From the NCBI GenBank assembly GCA_964647705.1, contig CAZYIW010000005.1, positions 1 to 52,370 on the forward strand: a DNA stretch of 52,370 nt, read 5' to 3'. The position numbers and the translations under genes were made by a program. The notes beneath the pieces are model-generated. The model searched no databases. It saw only the letters and a list, made by a program, of their open reading frames with translations, and had not been told where the DNA came from. Below are positions 42,761 through 51,584 of this stretch, one piece after another (position 1 is the first letter of the stretch; every line of letters starts with the position of its first letter). Source of the stretch: CAZYIW01 sp964647705 (lineage in GTDB: Bacteria; Pseudomonadota; Gammaproteobacteria; PS1; Pseudothioglobaceae).

Positions 42761-43459
42761 ATGACACAACCAGATCATCAAGACAATGAAAAGAAATTAA
42801 CCGCAATTGAAAAGAGTTTGGAGATTCTCTCAATTTTTTCAATAGACAGACCTTCTCTGAGTCTAAAAGAGGTTTGTAACGAGGTGGGTTTTAATACCTC
42901 AACCACTTATCGCATACTGCATACTTTAAGTAGATACGGATATATCAGTCGAACCCCTGATAAAAATTATAGTATTGGCACCAAGCCTTTGTCTTTAAGT
43001 GCTATTTATCAACAAACACACCATCTGATTCAAATCAGCCCAATTGTCGATCATATTAGAGATACTTCTAATGAAACCGCCTCTTTCTTTGTTGAACAAA
43101 ATGATAGGCGCATTTGTCTATATCGTGCACATTCACACGATAAGATTCGTCACAACATTGATGTTGGCACCCAATTAGAACTCAACAGAGGTGCGTCGGG
43201 TCGAATCATTTTGGCTTATGGTAAAAGATGTAATGACAAATCAGGATACTTCAAAGACATCCGTGATAAAGGTTTTTACCTATCCATTAATGAACACAAC
43301 CCTGATTTATTTTCTATTGCTAAGCCTATCTTAACTGAAAGCGGCGATTTTGTTGGTGCAATGTGTGTCTCAGGGCCGATCAGTCGATTTAACGATCAAA
43401 AAAAGCACTATTTATTAGATTTACTGACAAAGCAGATTGCAAAGATTAAGATTCCTTAG
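42761..43459 (+). CDS. IclR-family transcriptional regulator of the glyoxylate cluster
   Basis: A 232-residue regulator. It has an N-terminal winged helix-turn-helix (about residues 10-70: LSLKEVCNEVGFNTSTTYRILHTLSRYGYI) and a C-terminal ligand-binding domain with FVEQNDRRICLYRAHSHDK near 107 and GASGRIILAYG near 142. It is divergent from aceA, so control of the shunt is expected. The ATG at 42761 is preferred to TTG at 42740. Its 3' end overlaps greA by four bases. Confidence 0.9.
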   Translation: MTQPDHQDNEKKLTAIEKSLEILSIFSIDRPSLSLKEVCNEVGFNTSTTYRILHTLSRYGYISRTPDKNYSIGTKPLSLSAIYQQTHHLIQISPIVDHIRDTSNETASFFVEQNDRRICLYRAHSHDKIRHNIDVGTQLELNRGASGRIILAYGKRCNDKSGYFKDIRDKGFYLSINEHNPDLFSIAKPILTESGDFVGAMCVSGPISRFNDQKKHYLLDLLTKQIAKIKIP

Positions 43460-43938
43460 TTTGATAAATATTCCACTTCCAGAATTTCGTAAATAATATC
43501 GCCTTTTGGTGCATTCACCGTCACCTCATCTCCCTCTTCATTGCCTAAGAGTGCTCTAGCAATTGGTGAATGACATGAGATTTTTCCATCGTTGATATCT
43601 GCTTCGTCCTCACCTACAATTTGATAAGTAATCTCAGCTTCGTCCTCGATATTCATCAAAGTAATAGTAGTGCCAAAAACACAACGACCATCTTGTGTGA
43701 GTTTGCTTACATCGATAATTTGAAGCCTTGAGAGTTTAGATTCAATCTCTTTGATACGCCCTTCACAAAAACTTTGTTCTTCTCTGGCAGCATGATATTC
43801 AGCGTTTTCTTTTAAATCGCCATGCTCTCTTGCTGTGGCAATGTCTTCAACAATCCGCGGACGATCTATGTCTTTGAGTTGTTTTAGCTCGTCCTCTAGA
43901 GCTGTAGCGCCAACAATGGTGATTGGGATATTATCCAT
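43456..43938 (-). CDS. greA: Transcription elongation factor GreA
   Basis: GreA rescues backtracked RNA polymerase by stimulating RNA cleavage. The 160-residue protein has the N-terminal coiled coil with the acidic tip DIATAREHGDLKENAEYHAAREEQ near residue 32-55. The C-terminal FKBP-like domain has ISCHSPIARALLGNEEGDEV near 120. It lies eight bases after carB, the common gammaproteobacterial order. Confidence 0.96.
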   Translation of the reverse strand: MDNIPITIVGATALEDELKQLKDIDRPRIVEDIATAREHGDLKENAEYHAAREEQSFCEGRIKEIESKLSRLQIIDVSKLTQDGRCVFGTTITLMNIEDEAEITYQIVGEDEADINDGKISCHSPIARALLGNEEGDEVTVNAPKGDIIYEILEVEYLSN

Positions 43939-43946
43939 AATATTTT

Positions 43947-46900
43947 TTAATGCAATGATTGCAAACTTCTAATGATAATTTTATCATGAGTTTTTAATCC
44001 ATCCAACATAGCATAAGCTGCAGCCACTGTGGTGGTGAATGGTATTTTATGCACCAAAGCTTGGCAACGAATTTGCGCGGCATCTTCGACACCTTGATTG
44101 TCTTCGGTTGAATTGATAATCAGATCAATTTCATCATTTTTAATCATATCCACAATATGTGGAGAGCCTTCAGAGACTTTATTAACCATCTGACACTCAA
44201 TACCCGCATCTTCTAACATTTTTTGGTTAGACCTTGTGGCCACCAAACTAAAACCTTGTTTTGATAAGCGACTACCCAACTCAAGTAGCTCGGTGCGATC
44301 GAGCTTACGGAGGCTAACAAAAGCCGAGCCTTGTTCTGGCGCTTGATCACCCGTTGCTAACTGTGCTTTATCAAAAGCAGAAGCGAAATCATCACCCACA
44401 CCCATCACTTCACCAGTAGAACGCATCTCAGGGCCTAGGATTGGGTCCACACCTAAGAATTTATTAAACGGGAAAACCGCCTCTTTCACACTAAAGTGCT
44501 GAGGAATTACCTCTTTTATAAAGCCGACTTCCTCTAATGTTTCACCAGCCATCACTCGAGCAGCAATATTGGCCAATGGTACGCCAATGGCTTTGGAGAC
44601 AAATGGCACTGTTCGAGAAGCACGAGGATTCACCTCAATAATATAAATCTCACCATCTTGATAAGCCAGCTGTGTATTCATCAAACCTACTACTTTTAAC
44701 TCTTTTGCCATGGCGATTACCTGATCTCTCATCTGATCTAACACATTATCGTCTAATGAGTAAGGTGGCAATGAGCAGGCAGAGTCACCCGAGTGAATAC
44801 CAGCTTGTTCAATGTGTTGCATAATGCCGCCAATCACCACGTCTTTACCATCACTAATCACATCAATATCCACTTCAATGGCATGATCCAAGAATGAATC
44901 TAACAACACTGGTGAATCGTTAGAAACCTGCACAGCGGTGTGCATATATTGTTCCAAAGCATCTTTATCGTAGACAATCTCCATGGCGCGTCCGCCCAAC
45001 ACATAAGAAGGTCTTACCACCATTGGGAAACCGATATTATCAGCAATATCCATTGCCTCTTCTAGCGATCTTGCGGTGCCATTTTTTGGCTGTTTTAAAT
45101 CCAACTTCTCAATCATTTTTTGGAAACGCTCACGGTCCTCAGCCAAATCGATGGCATCAGGGGAGGTGCCGATAATCTTAGCACCACTGGCTTCTAGAGC
45201 AGCTGCCAGTTTGAGTGGTGTTTGTCCGCCATAATGAACAATAATGCCATCGGGGTTTTCCACCTCGATCACTGCCAATACATCCTCTAAAGTCAAAGGT
45301 TCAAAATACAGACGATCAGAGATGTCATAATCGGTCGATACGGTTTCTGGGTTGCAATTCACCATGATGGTTTCAAAACCATTCTCGGCCAAAGCCAACG
45401 AGGCGTGAACGCAACAATAATCAAACTCTATCCCTTGGCCAATACGGTTTGGCCCTCCGCCTAAAATCATTACTTTTTTCTTATCGCTTGGCTTCGATTC
45501 ACATTCGGCTTGATAAGTTGAATACAAATAAGCCGTTGATGTATCGAACTCCGCAGCACAAGAATCAACACGTTTAAACACTGGTTTGATGCCCAACTTT
45601 TGACGATGTGTGCGCACTGCATCTTCTGTGACACACAATAAATCTGCCAAACGCGCATCAGAAAAACCACGTTGCTTGATCTTAAACATTTGATTTTCGT
45701 CGATACTGCTCAATGACTCTTGACTGATGTTTTTTTCTGCCTCAACAATCTCTTGCACCTGAGCCAAAAACCAAGGATCTATTTGTGACAAATCAAAAAC
45801 TTCTTCAAGCGTCATGCCGAGACGAAATGCATCGGCCAAATAAAATAGGCGATCACCTTTGGCTGAGATACACTCAGACCTAATTTTATTTTTTGCTTCA
45901 TCAGAGTCAAGATCAACCATTGGCTCCAAGCCATTTTTATCAGTCTCTAAACCTCGAATGGCTTTTTGCAATGACTCTTGAAAAGTAGAACCCATTGCCA
46001 TCACCTCACCCACAGATTTCATTTGCGTGGTGAGTGTGTCATCAGCCTTTGGAAATTTTTCAAAAGCAAAGCGTGGAATTTTGGTTACCACGTAATCGAT
46101 ACTCGGTTCAAACGAGGCAGGTGTTTTACCACCAGTGATGTCGTTATCTAACTCGTCTAATGTATAACCCACAGCCAATTTTGCAGCCACCTTGGCAATT
46201 GGAAATCCCGTGGCTTTTGAAGCCAGAGCAGAAGAGCGTGATACACGAGGATTCATCTCAATAATCGTAAGACGTCCATCCTTGGGGTTGAGTGCAAACT
46301 GTACGTTTGAGCCACCGGTATCCACACCAATCTCTCTTAAAACTGCCAACGATGCATTACGCATCACTTGGTATTCTTTGTCCGTTAAAGTCTGGGCGGG
46401 TGCAACAGTGATTGAATCACCCGTGTGAATACCCATTGGGTCAAAATTTTCAATCGAACAAATGATGATACAGTTGTCTTTACGATCACGCACCACTTCC
46501 ATCTCAAATTCTTTCCAACCAAGAATTGATTCTTCGATCAAAAGTTCGTTGGTGGGGGAAAGATCTAATCCACGCTCGCAAATTTCAATAAATTCATCTT
46601 TGTTGTAGGCAATACCACCACCCGATCCACCCATGGTAAATGAGGGACGGATAATGGTTGGAAAACCCACTGTTTCTTGGATCGCGTGCGCTTGCTCCAT
46701 GTCATGCGCCACAGCAGCTTTGGGCATATCCAAGCCAATTTTAAGCATCGCCTCACGAAAAAGATCGCGATCTTCTGCTTTATCAATGGCTACTTTATTG
46801 GCACCTATCATCTCCACACCATGTTTTTCTAAAACCCCATGCCTGTCTAGATCGAGTGCACAATTAAGTGCCGTTTGTCCGCCCATGGTTGGCAATAATG

Positions 46901-47153
46901 CATCGGGTTTTTCTTTTTCAATAATCCTCTCAACTGTTCGCCATTCAATTGGCTCAATGTAGGTGCTATCGGCCATTTGCGGGTCGGTCATGATTGTGGC
47001 TGGATTGGAGTTAACCAAAACAACACGATAGCCTTCTTCTTTTAAGGCTTTACAGGCTTGTGCACCAGAATAGTCAAATTCACAGGCTTGTCCAATTACA
47101 ATGGGGCCTGCACCAATGATTAAGATGCTTTCAATATCTTCTCTTTTAGGCAT
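43947..47153 (-). CDS. carB: Carbamoyl-phosphate synthase large subunit
   Basis: CarB makes carbamoyl phosphate from bicarbonate, ammonia and two ATP for pyrimidines and arginine. The 1068-residue protein has the duplicated ATP-grasp architecture: ILIIGAGPIVIGQACEFDYSGAQ at the start and VMILGGGPNRIGQGIEFDYCC near residue 560. The two NPRVSRSSALASKATG/NPRASRTVPFVSKAIG substrate loops lie near 300 and 845. The C-terminal allosteric domain (about 935-1068) is complete. mlaA separates it from carA. Confidence 0.98.
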   Translation of the reverse strand: MPKREDIESILIIGAGPIVIGQACEFDYSGAQACKALKEEGYRVVLVNSNPATIMTDPQMADSTYIEPIEWRTVERIIEKEKPDALLPTMGGQTALNCALDLDRHGVLEKHGVEMIGANKVAIDKAEDRDLFREAMLKIGLDMPKAAVAHDMEQAHAIQETVGFPTIIRPSFTMGGSGGGIAYNKDEFIEICERGLDLSPTNELLIEESILGWKEFEMEVVRDRKDNCIIICSIENFDPMGIHTGDSITVAPAQTLTDKEYQVMRNASLAVLREIGVDTGGSNVQFALNPKDGRLTIIEMNPRVSRSSALASKATGFPIAKVAAKLAVGYTLDELDNDITGGKTPASFEPSIDYVVTKIPRFAFEKFPKADDTLTTQMKSVGEVMAMGSTFQESLQKAIRGLETDKNGLEPMVDLDSDEAKNKIRSECISAKGDRLFYLADAFRLGMTLEEVFDLSQIDPWFLAQVQEIVEAEKNISQESLSSIDENQMFKIKQRGFSDARLADLLCVTEDAVRTHRQKLGIKPVFKRVDSCAAEFDTSTAYLYSTYQAECESKPSDKKKVMILGGGPNRIGQGIEFDYCCVHASLALAENGFETIMVNCNPETVSTDYDISDRLYFEPLTLEDVLAVIEVENPDGIIVHYGGQTPLKLAAALEASGAKIIGTSPDAIDLAEDRERFQKMIEKLDLKQPKNGTARSLEEAMDIADNIGFPMVVRPSYVLGGRAMEIVYDKDALEQYMHTAVQVSNDSPVLLDSFLDHAIEVDIDVISDGKDVVIGGIMQHIEQAGIHSGDSACSLPPYSLDDNVLDQMRDQVIAMAKELKVVGLMNTQLAYQDGEIYIIEVNPRASRTVPFVSKAIGVPLANIAARVMAGETLEEVGFIKEVIPQHFSVKEAVFPFNKFLGVDPILGPEMRSTGEVMGVGDDFASAFDKAQLATGDQAPEQGSAFVSLRKLDRTELLELGSRLSKQGFSLVATRSNQKMLEDAGIECQMVNKVSEGSPHIVDMIKNDEIDLIINSTEDNQGVEDAAQIRCQALVHKIPFTTTVAAAYAMLDGLKTHDKIIIRSLQSLH

Positions 47154-47171
47154 TAGTTGCTGTGGTGTGGT

Positions 47172-47873
47172 TTAATCAAACTCATCCTCTTCATCAATAG
47201 GAGGATTGCCATCATGAACATCATTATGGCGCTTTTGTAAATACGAAGAACGCATCGCAATATATGGATCGTCAGATTGATCAATCAAATCAGTGGCGGG
47301 TAAGAGTTCAACACGCTTGTCAAGAATATTCATGGCACTGGCAGAGACAAATCCAATATCATCCATCTTGTTAATCATATTGGCAGGTGAGGTAAGATCT
47401 ACATAGACGCCAGCACCATCTCTAGCCGTTGAAGGGCCTAACAGTGGCAACATGACGTATGGACCTTCTTCCACACCCCAAACCGCCATGGTTTGTCCGA
47501 AATCTTCATCTTCTGTAGCCAAGCCCATATCGGATGCCACATCAAACAAACCACCTAGTCCAATCGTGGAATTAACCAGCACGCGCCCTAGTGTCTGTGC
47601 ACTCTCTATGGGTTTAAATTGCAAAATTTGATTGGCCAGAGTTGTCACATCACGCAAATTGCCAAAAAAGTTACTCACACCGTCTTGGGCCACTTCTGGC
47701 ACATAATCTTTATAAGCTCGAGAAACAGGCTCTAGAAGATTGTCATCAACCACTTCGTTAAAATCATAAATACCGCGGTTAACGTTTTCAAACGGGTCGA
47801 CATCGCCTTCTGCTAACGCTAAGTTAAATGTCATCAAGCCCAACAACAAACTGCAAAATAGTTTTTTAATCAT
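47172..47873 (-). CDS. mlaA: Phospholipid transport protein MlaA (VacJ family)
   Basis: MlaA removes misplaced phospholipids from the outer leaflet of the outer membrane. The 233-residue protein has a signal peptide (residues 1-21, MIKKLFCSLLLGLMTFNLALA). The VacJ core follows: DPFENVNRGIYDFNEVVDDNLLEP, the GLFDVASDMGL loop near residue 110, and WGVEEGPYVMLPLLGPSTARDG. The signal peptide lacks a lipobox cysteine, so lipid anchoring as in E. coli MlaA is not supported. It overlaps the carA stop by four bases. Confidence 0.92.
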   Translation of the reverse strand: MIKKLFCSLLLGLMTFNLALAEGDVDPFENVNRGIYDFNEVVDDNLLEPVSRAYKDYVPEVAQDGVSNFFGNLRDVTTLANQILQFKPIESAQTLGRVLVNSTIGLGGLFDVASDMGLATEDEDFGQTMAVWGVEEGPYVMLPLLGPSTARDGAGVYVDLTSPANMINKMDDIGFVSASAMNILDKRVELLPATDLIDQSDDPYIAMRSSYLQKRHNDVHDGNPPIDEEDEFD

Positions 47874-48988
47874 TGCATTTCCTCAATAAAGGTATCAAAC
47901 AATCCACTCACATCATGGGGTCCAGGTGAGGCTTCCGGGTGTCCTTGAAAACTAAACGCCTTTTTACCTATCACTTTAACACCTTGAATCGAATTGTCAA
48001 ATAATGAACGGTGTGTCACCGCCAAATGTTCAGGTAATTGTTTCTCAGAAACAGCAAAACCATGATTTTGTGAAGTAATCATCACTTGCTTAGACTCTAA
48101 ATCTTGCACTGGGTGATTAGCGCCATGATGGCCAAATTTCATTTTTTCGGTCTGTGCACCACTGGCCAATGATAACAGTTGGTGCCCAAGGCAAATACCA
48201 AAAAGTGGCATATCCTCAGCCAACAAGGTTTTAATATTATCAATGGCATAATCACAAGGCTCAGGATCGCCAGGGCCGTTTGATAAAAACACGCCATCAG
48301 GTTTTATACGCAGCACTTCTTCAACCGGTGTTTGTGCATTAACCACTGTCAAATCGCAACCACGATCTACCAGCATTCTAAGAATATTTTTCTTAACGCC
48401 GTAATCATAAACCACAACTGAGAATTTCTTATCCGCTTTATTGAAATTACCACTTTTTAGAGAGTAAGAGCCTTGATTAAAGGCGTAGGTTTTTTTGGTC
48501 GAGACCACTTTGGCCAAATCCATGTTTTTTAGCCCAGCAAAATTTTGCGCTTTTTCGATGGCGTCTGCCTCAGCAATGGATTCTCCTGTGATGATACAGC
48601 CTTTGAGCGAACCTTTTTCTCGTAAATGTTTCGTCAGTGCTCGGGTATCAATATCACTAATCGCCACCACATTGTTATCTTGTAGATACTCGCCCAGTGA
48701 TGATTCACTGCGCCAATTGCTCATCTGTGTTGGCAAATCTCGAATAATCAAACCCGTGGCATAAATTTTCCCAGATTCTGCGTCAGTGGCATTGGTGCCT
48801 GTATTACCAATATGAGGGTAAGTTAGTGCCACCATCTGCTGAGCATAAGATGGGTCAGTTAAGATTTCTTGATAACCCGTCATCGAGGTATTAAATACTA
48901 CCTCTCCGATTGTTTCGCCATCAGCACCAATCGACTTGCCGTAAAAAACTCGGCCGTCTTCTAATGCTAATAAGGCAATTTTCGACAC
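47870..48988 (-). CDS. carA: Carbamoyl-phosphate synthase small subunit
   Basis: CarA is the glutaminase subunit that supplies ammonia to CarB. The 372-residue protein has the N-terminal domain with VFNTSMTGYQEILTDPSYA near residue 31. The class I amidotransferase domain has Cys in PLFGICLGHQLLSLA near 251 and His/Glu in SFQGHPEASPGP near 340. I chose the GTG at 48988, preceded by AAGGAG, since the upstream ATG would add 19 unconserved residues. mlaA follows with a four-base overlap. Confidence 0.96.
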   Translation of the reverse strand: MSKIALLALEDGRVFYGKSIGADGETIGEVVFNTSMTGYQEILTDPSYAQQMVALTYPHIGNTGTNATDAESGKIYATGLIIRDLPTQMSNWRSESSLGEYLQDNNVVAISDIDTRALTKHLREKGSLKGCIITGESIAEADAIEKAQNFAGLKNMDLAKVVSTKKTYAFNQGSYSLKSGNFNKADKKFSVVVYDYGVKKNILRMLVDRGCDLTVVNAQTPVEEVLRIKPDGVFLSNGPGDPEPCDYAIDNIKTLLAEDMPLFGICLGHQLLSLASGAQTEKMKFGHHGANHPVQDLESKQVMITSQNHGFAVSEKQLPEHLAVTHRSLFDNSIQGVKVIGKKAFSFQGHPEASPGPHDVSGLFDTFIEEMQ

Positions 48989-49058
48989 GCAATTCTCCTT
49001 GTCAAAGATGTGGGGCAAAACTTGCAAAATTTTACCACAAACCATCTGCTTCTCGAAC

Positions 49059-49086
49059 TTGATATCACCAAATTAAGTGATATAAT
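49059..49086 (+). promoter_or_regulatory. Promoter with overlapping inverted repeat ahead of HMA-thiS
   Basis: TTGATA (49059-49064), 16 bases, then TATAAT (49081-49086). An inverted repeat ATATCAC/GTGATAT (49062-49068 and 49077-49083, 8-base spacer) covers both elements, as an operator would. The ATG at 49093 is only six bases past the -10, so the mRNA may be leaderless. Confidence 0.6.
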
Positions 49087-49092
49087 GAAACC

Positions 49093-49365
49093 ATGATGGA
49101 TATCGTTGTAGAAAATATTAAATGTGGTGGTTGTGCCAACTCAATCAGTAAAAAACTGAGTGATTCTTTTGGGACAAAAAAAGTCAATGTTGATGTTGAA
49201 GCTGGTTTGGTTTCTATCGATATAGACGAATCTAGAAAACCCGAAGTTGCTGAGGTTCTTTTAAAATTAGGCTATCCAGAATCCGACTCAATACACGGGT
49301 TTGACTCGGCCAAAGCAAAAGCAAAATCTTTTGTCTCTTGCGCTATTGGGCGTATAGATAAATGA
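49093..49365 (+). CDS. Heavy-metal-associated (HMA) domain protein
   Basis: A 90-residue protein with a ferredoxin-like HMA fold. The metal site is CGGC (Cys11 and Cys14 in IKCGGCANSISKKL), followed by the strand VNVDVEAGLVSIDID, as in copper chaperones and P-type ATPase metal domains. A basic C-terminal tail with one further cysteine (SFVSCAIGRIDK) is added. There is no ATPase nearby. Its stop overlaps the thiS start (ATGA), so they are co-translated. Two successive ATG codons make either the start; the first is barely downstream of the -10, and no Shine-Dalgarno is seen. Confidence 0.82.
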   Translation: MMDIVVENIKCGGCANSISKKLSDSFGTKKVNVDVEAGLVSIDIDESRKPEVAEVLLKLGYPESDSIHGFDSAKAKAKSFVSCAIGRIDK

Positions 49366-49562
49366 TTGCTAAGATCAATGGCCAAGATAAAGAGCTGAAA
49401 GACAAACTAACGATTGAGAATCTTGTTATTGATTTTGGTTATCAAAATCATCGTATCGCTGTTGAGGTAAATGAGAGTATCATCCCCAAATCTCAACACT
49501 CAGAATTTACAATCACTGGTGGCGATAAGATAGAAATCATTAAAGCCGTTGGCGGTGGTTAA
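49362..49562 (+). CDS. thiS: Sulfur-carrier protein ThiS
   Basis: ThiS carries the sulfur atom, as a C-terminal thiocarboxylate, to thiazole synthase. The 66-residue ubiquitin-like protein has NGQDKELKDKLTIENL at the start, VAVEVNESIIPKSQH-type central strands, and the essential C-terminal Gly-Gly (IKAVGGG). It is coupled to the HMA gene and converges on the PP-loop gene, overlapping by four bases. Its partner thiG is at 201-980. Confidence 0.93.
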   Translation: MIAKINGQDKELKDKLTIENLVIDFGYQNHRIAVEVNESIIPKSQHSEFTITGGDKIEIIKAVGGG

Positions 49563-50602
49563 ACCATCCAATCTGTTTTGATTTCATCTGAAACCATAGG
49601 TTTGATGCTCATTGGTTGTTTAATGCCAGAATTTAGGCAAATCTCTACATCAACATTTTTCTCATTTTTACCTTGAGAATAACGCGCCAAAATTCTTGCT
49701 GCCAATTTTAAATCGTCTTGATTGGGCTCGCCATCAACCAGCGCCAAGGGCCCTTTACAGCTGGTAGGATAAAGATGAGAATATTGGTTTCGATACCCTT
49801 CTAAAAACTTCACCTCACCCTCTTCTCGGGCAACAATCAGTTTAAAACGGTTGTTAGGGCGAATGTGTCTCCCAACCTTGAGCATCATCAAATCGTCCAG
49901 CTGATATTCTCGAGTGCCTCTGGCTTGCCACATATCCACCAATTTGTCGGAATATTGTTTGTCGGTTAAAAAACAACAACCGCCTGCAGGCGTGGCATAA
50001 TCTTCAAAGCCATATTGTTTGGCCAAAGCCATTTGTGGTTTTCGTGTGCGTCCGGAAAAATCCAAAAGTTTTTCCCTGTCAATCCAACCTTCGGTTTCTG
50101 GCTTGGTGGGCGGCAAGTGTTTGGCACACAAAGGCCTAAGCAAAAGATCCTGTGCACCAGAATCTCGTTGTACGACTGGCATGGTGTCTTTTCTTTGACT
50201 CATTGGACGCTGCCCCATCACCTCACCGGTGATGATAAAGTCAAAATCGTTTTTTTGAATCCATTCCAAAGCCTTTTTCACCATGAAACCTTTGCAATCT
50301 AGACACGGATTCATGTTTTTTCCATAACCGTGTTTAGGATTTAACAAAACATCTCGATACTCATCAATAACATCAACAATATGCAGTTTGATGCCGAGTT
50401 GCTCCGCCACCCACAATGCATTATTGCGCTTAGGCTTGGCTTTGTCTTTTTTACGAATCGCATGGGTATGCCCTTCCACACAAAAACCGGTGAAAAAGTT
50501 AATGCCTTCAACATGAATCCCTTGCTCCATAATGAGCTTAGTGCTCAAAAGTGAGTCTAGACCTCCTGAGATTAATGAAACCGCTTTAACTTTTTTGCTC
50601 AT
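49559..50602 (-). CDS. PP-loop ATPase, ThiI/MnmA-like, probable tRNA thiolation
   Basis: A 347-residue adenylating enzyme with the PP-loop SGGLDSLLSTKL near residue 12. It has a CxxC pair in NPCLDCKGFM near 101, the substrate stretch GEVMGQRPMSQRKDT near 127, LLRPLCAKHLPPTKPE near 152, and ATPAGGCCFLTD near 205. A basic C-terminal domain follows. The pattern resembles 4-thiouridine or 2-thiouridine synthases, but it is neither standard ThiI (no THUMP/rhodanese) nor MnmA. The start overlaps the prmA stop by four bases. The exact tRNA target is unknown. Confidence 0.82.
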   Translation of the reverse strand: MSKKVKAVSLISGGLDSLLSTKLIMEQGIHVEGINFFTGFCVEGHTHAIRKKDKAKPKRNNALWVAEQLGIKLHIVDVIDEYRDVLLNPKHGYGKNMNPCLDCKGFMVKKALEWIQKNDFDFIITGEVMGQRPMSQRKDTMPVVQRDSGAQDLLLRPLCAKHLPPTKPETEGWIDREKLLDFSGRTRKPQMALAKQYGFEDYATPAGGCCFLTDKQYSDKLVDMWQARGTREYQLDDLMMLKVGRHIRPNNRFKLIVAREEGEVKFLEGYRNQYSHLYPTSCKGPLALVDGEPNQDDLKLAARILARYSQGKNEKNVDVEICLNSGIKQPMSIKPMVSDEIKTDWMV

Positions 50603-51483
50603 TGTATTTTTTTAACTCCATCAACTCTCAACCACTTGTCCTTTTTAACAACATTAAGCGCATCAAAATACCGACCATAAGCATCATCAATCTTAGCCAA
50701 TTGTTCATCCAAAATACCCGATAAGACAACCTTACCGCCTGGCTTAACCAAGCTTGATAAATGTGTTGATAATTCAACCAACGGATTGGCAAGAATATTG
50801 GCAATGAGTAAATCAACCTGACCTATCTTATTTTCATCATCACTATGGATTGCTTCAATGACATTGTCTACTTGGTTATTTTTAGCATTGTCTTTGGTGG
50901 CGATAACCGCCTGTGGGTCGTTATCAATCGCAACCACTGAAGATGCACCCAGTTTTGCACTGGCGATGGCCAGCACTCCAGTACCTGAACCGTAATCAAT
51001 CACGTCCAAACCTTTGGGCGGCTTAGCGTCTAAATATTGCAAACACAGATCAGTGGTTTGATGAGTGCCGGTGCCAAATGCCAAACCCGGATCCATATCA
51101 ATCACGATTGAATCTTTGGGTAAATTAGATTGTTCTTCCCACGATGGACAAATCCAAATACGCTTCCCAAACTGCATGGCATGAAAATCCTTTTTGCATT
51201 CATCTTCCCAGACCCTATCATCAAGCGTGGCAATATCCAATACATTAATTTGACACACCTTTTTTAAAGTAGTCTCAACATGTGCTGTGTTAATAGTTGA
51301 ATCAAATAATGCTGTTATTTTGGTTTTTTGCCAAAACGGTGTTTCCCCCACAGGTGGTTCAAATATCTCTTCGTCTCGACCATCACTATAAGTAATGGCA
51401 CTACTGCCCAACCCCATGAGTACTTCACTGGCCAAATCAGCTTGATTCTTATCAATCTCAATTGTCACCTGAACCCATTTCAT
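50599..51483 (-). CDS. prmA: Ribosomal protein L11 methyltransferase PrmA
   Basis: PrmA trimethylates amino groups of ribosomal protein uL11. The 294-residue protein has the N-terminal substrate domain (residues 1-55). A linker ending DPGLAFGTGTHQTT follows near residue 131, and then the SAM-binding fold with DYGSGTGVLAIASAKLGA near 157 and the catalytic LIANILANPLVEL near 224. It is followed by the PP-loop gene and divergent from the TusE-like gene. Confidence 0.95.
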   Translation of the reverse strand: MKWVQVTIEIDKNQADLASEVLMGLGSSAITYSDGRDEEIFEPPVGETPFWQKTKITALFDSTINTAHVETTLKKVCQINVLDIATLDDRVWEDECKKDFHAMQFGKRIWICPSWEEQSNLPKDSIVIDMDPGLAFGTGTHQTTDLCLQYLDAKPPKGLDVIDYGSGTGVLAIASAKLGASSVVAIDNDPQAVIATKDNAKNNQVDNVIEAIHSDDENKIGQVDLLIANILANPLVELSTHLSSLVKPGGKVVLSGILDEQLAKIDDAYGRYFDALNVVKKDKWLRVDGVKKIQ

Positions 51484-51548
51484 AGGCTCTAAATTATACC
51501 AAACGACATTTCCCTATAAAAACCAAGTAAAAAATTAAGGTATTAGTT

Positions 51549-51554
51549 TATAAT
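51549..51554 (+). promoter_or_regulatory. -10 element of the TusE-like gene
   Basis: TATAAT 30 bases before the second ATG of the gene. No good -35 at 16-18 bases. Confidence 0.4.
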
Positions 51555-51584
51555 ACGCTTGTTTATTCAATCAAAGGAGTTATG

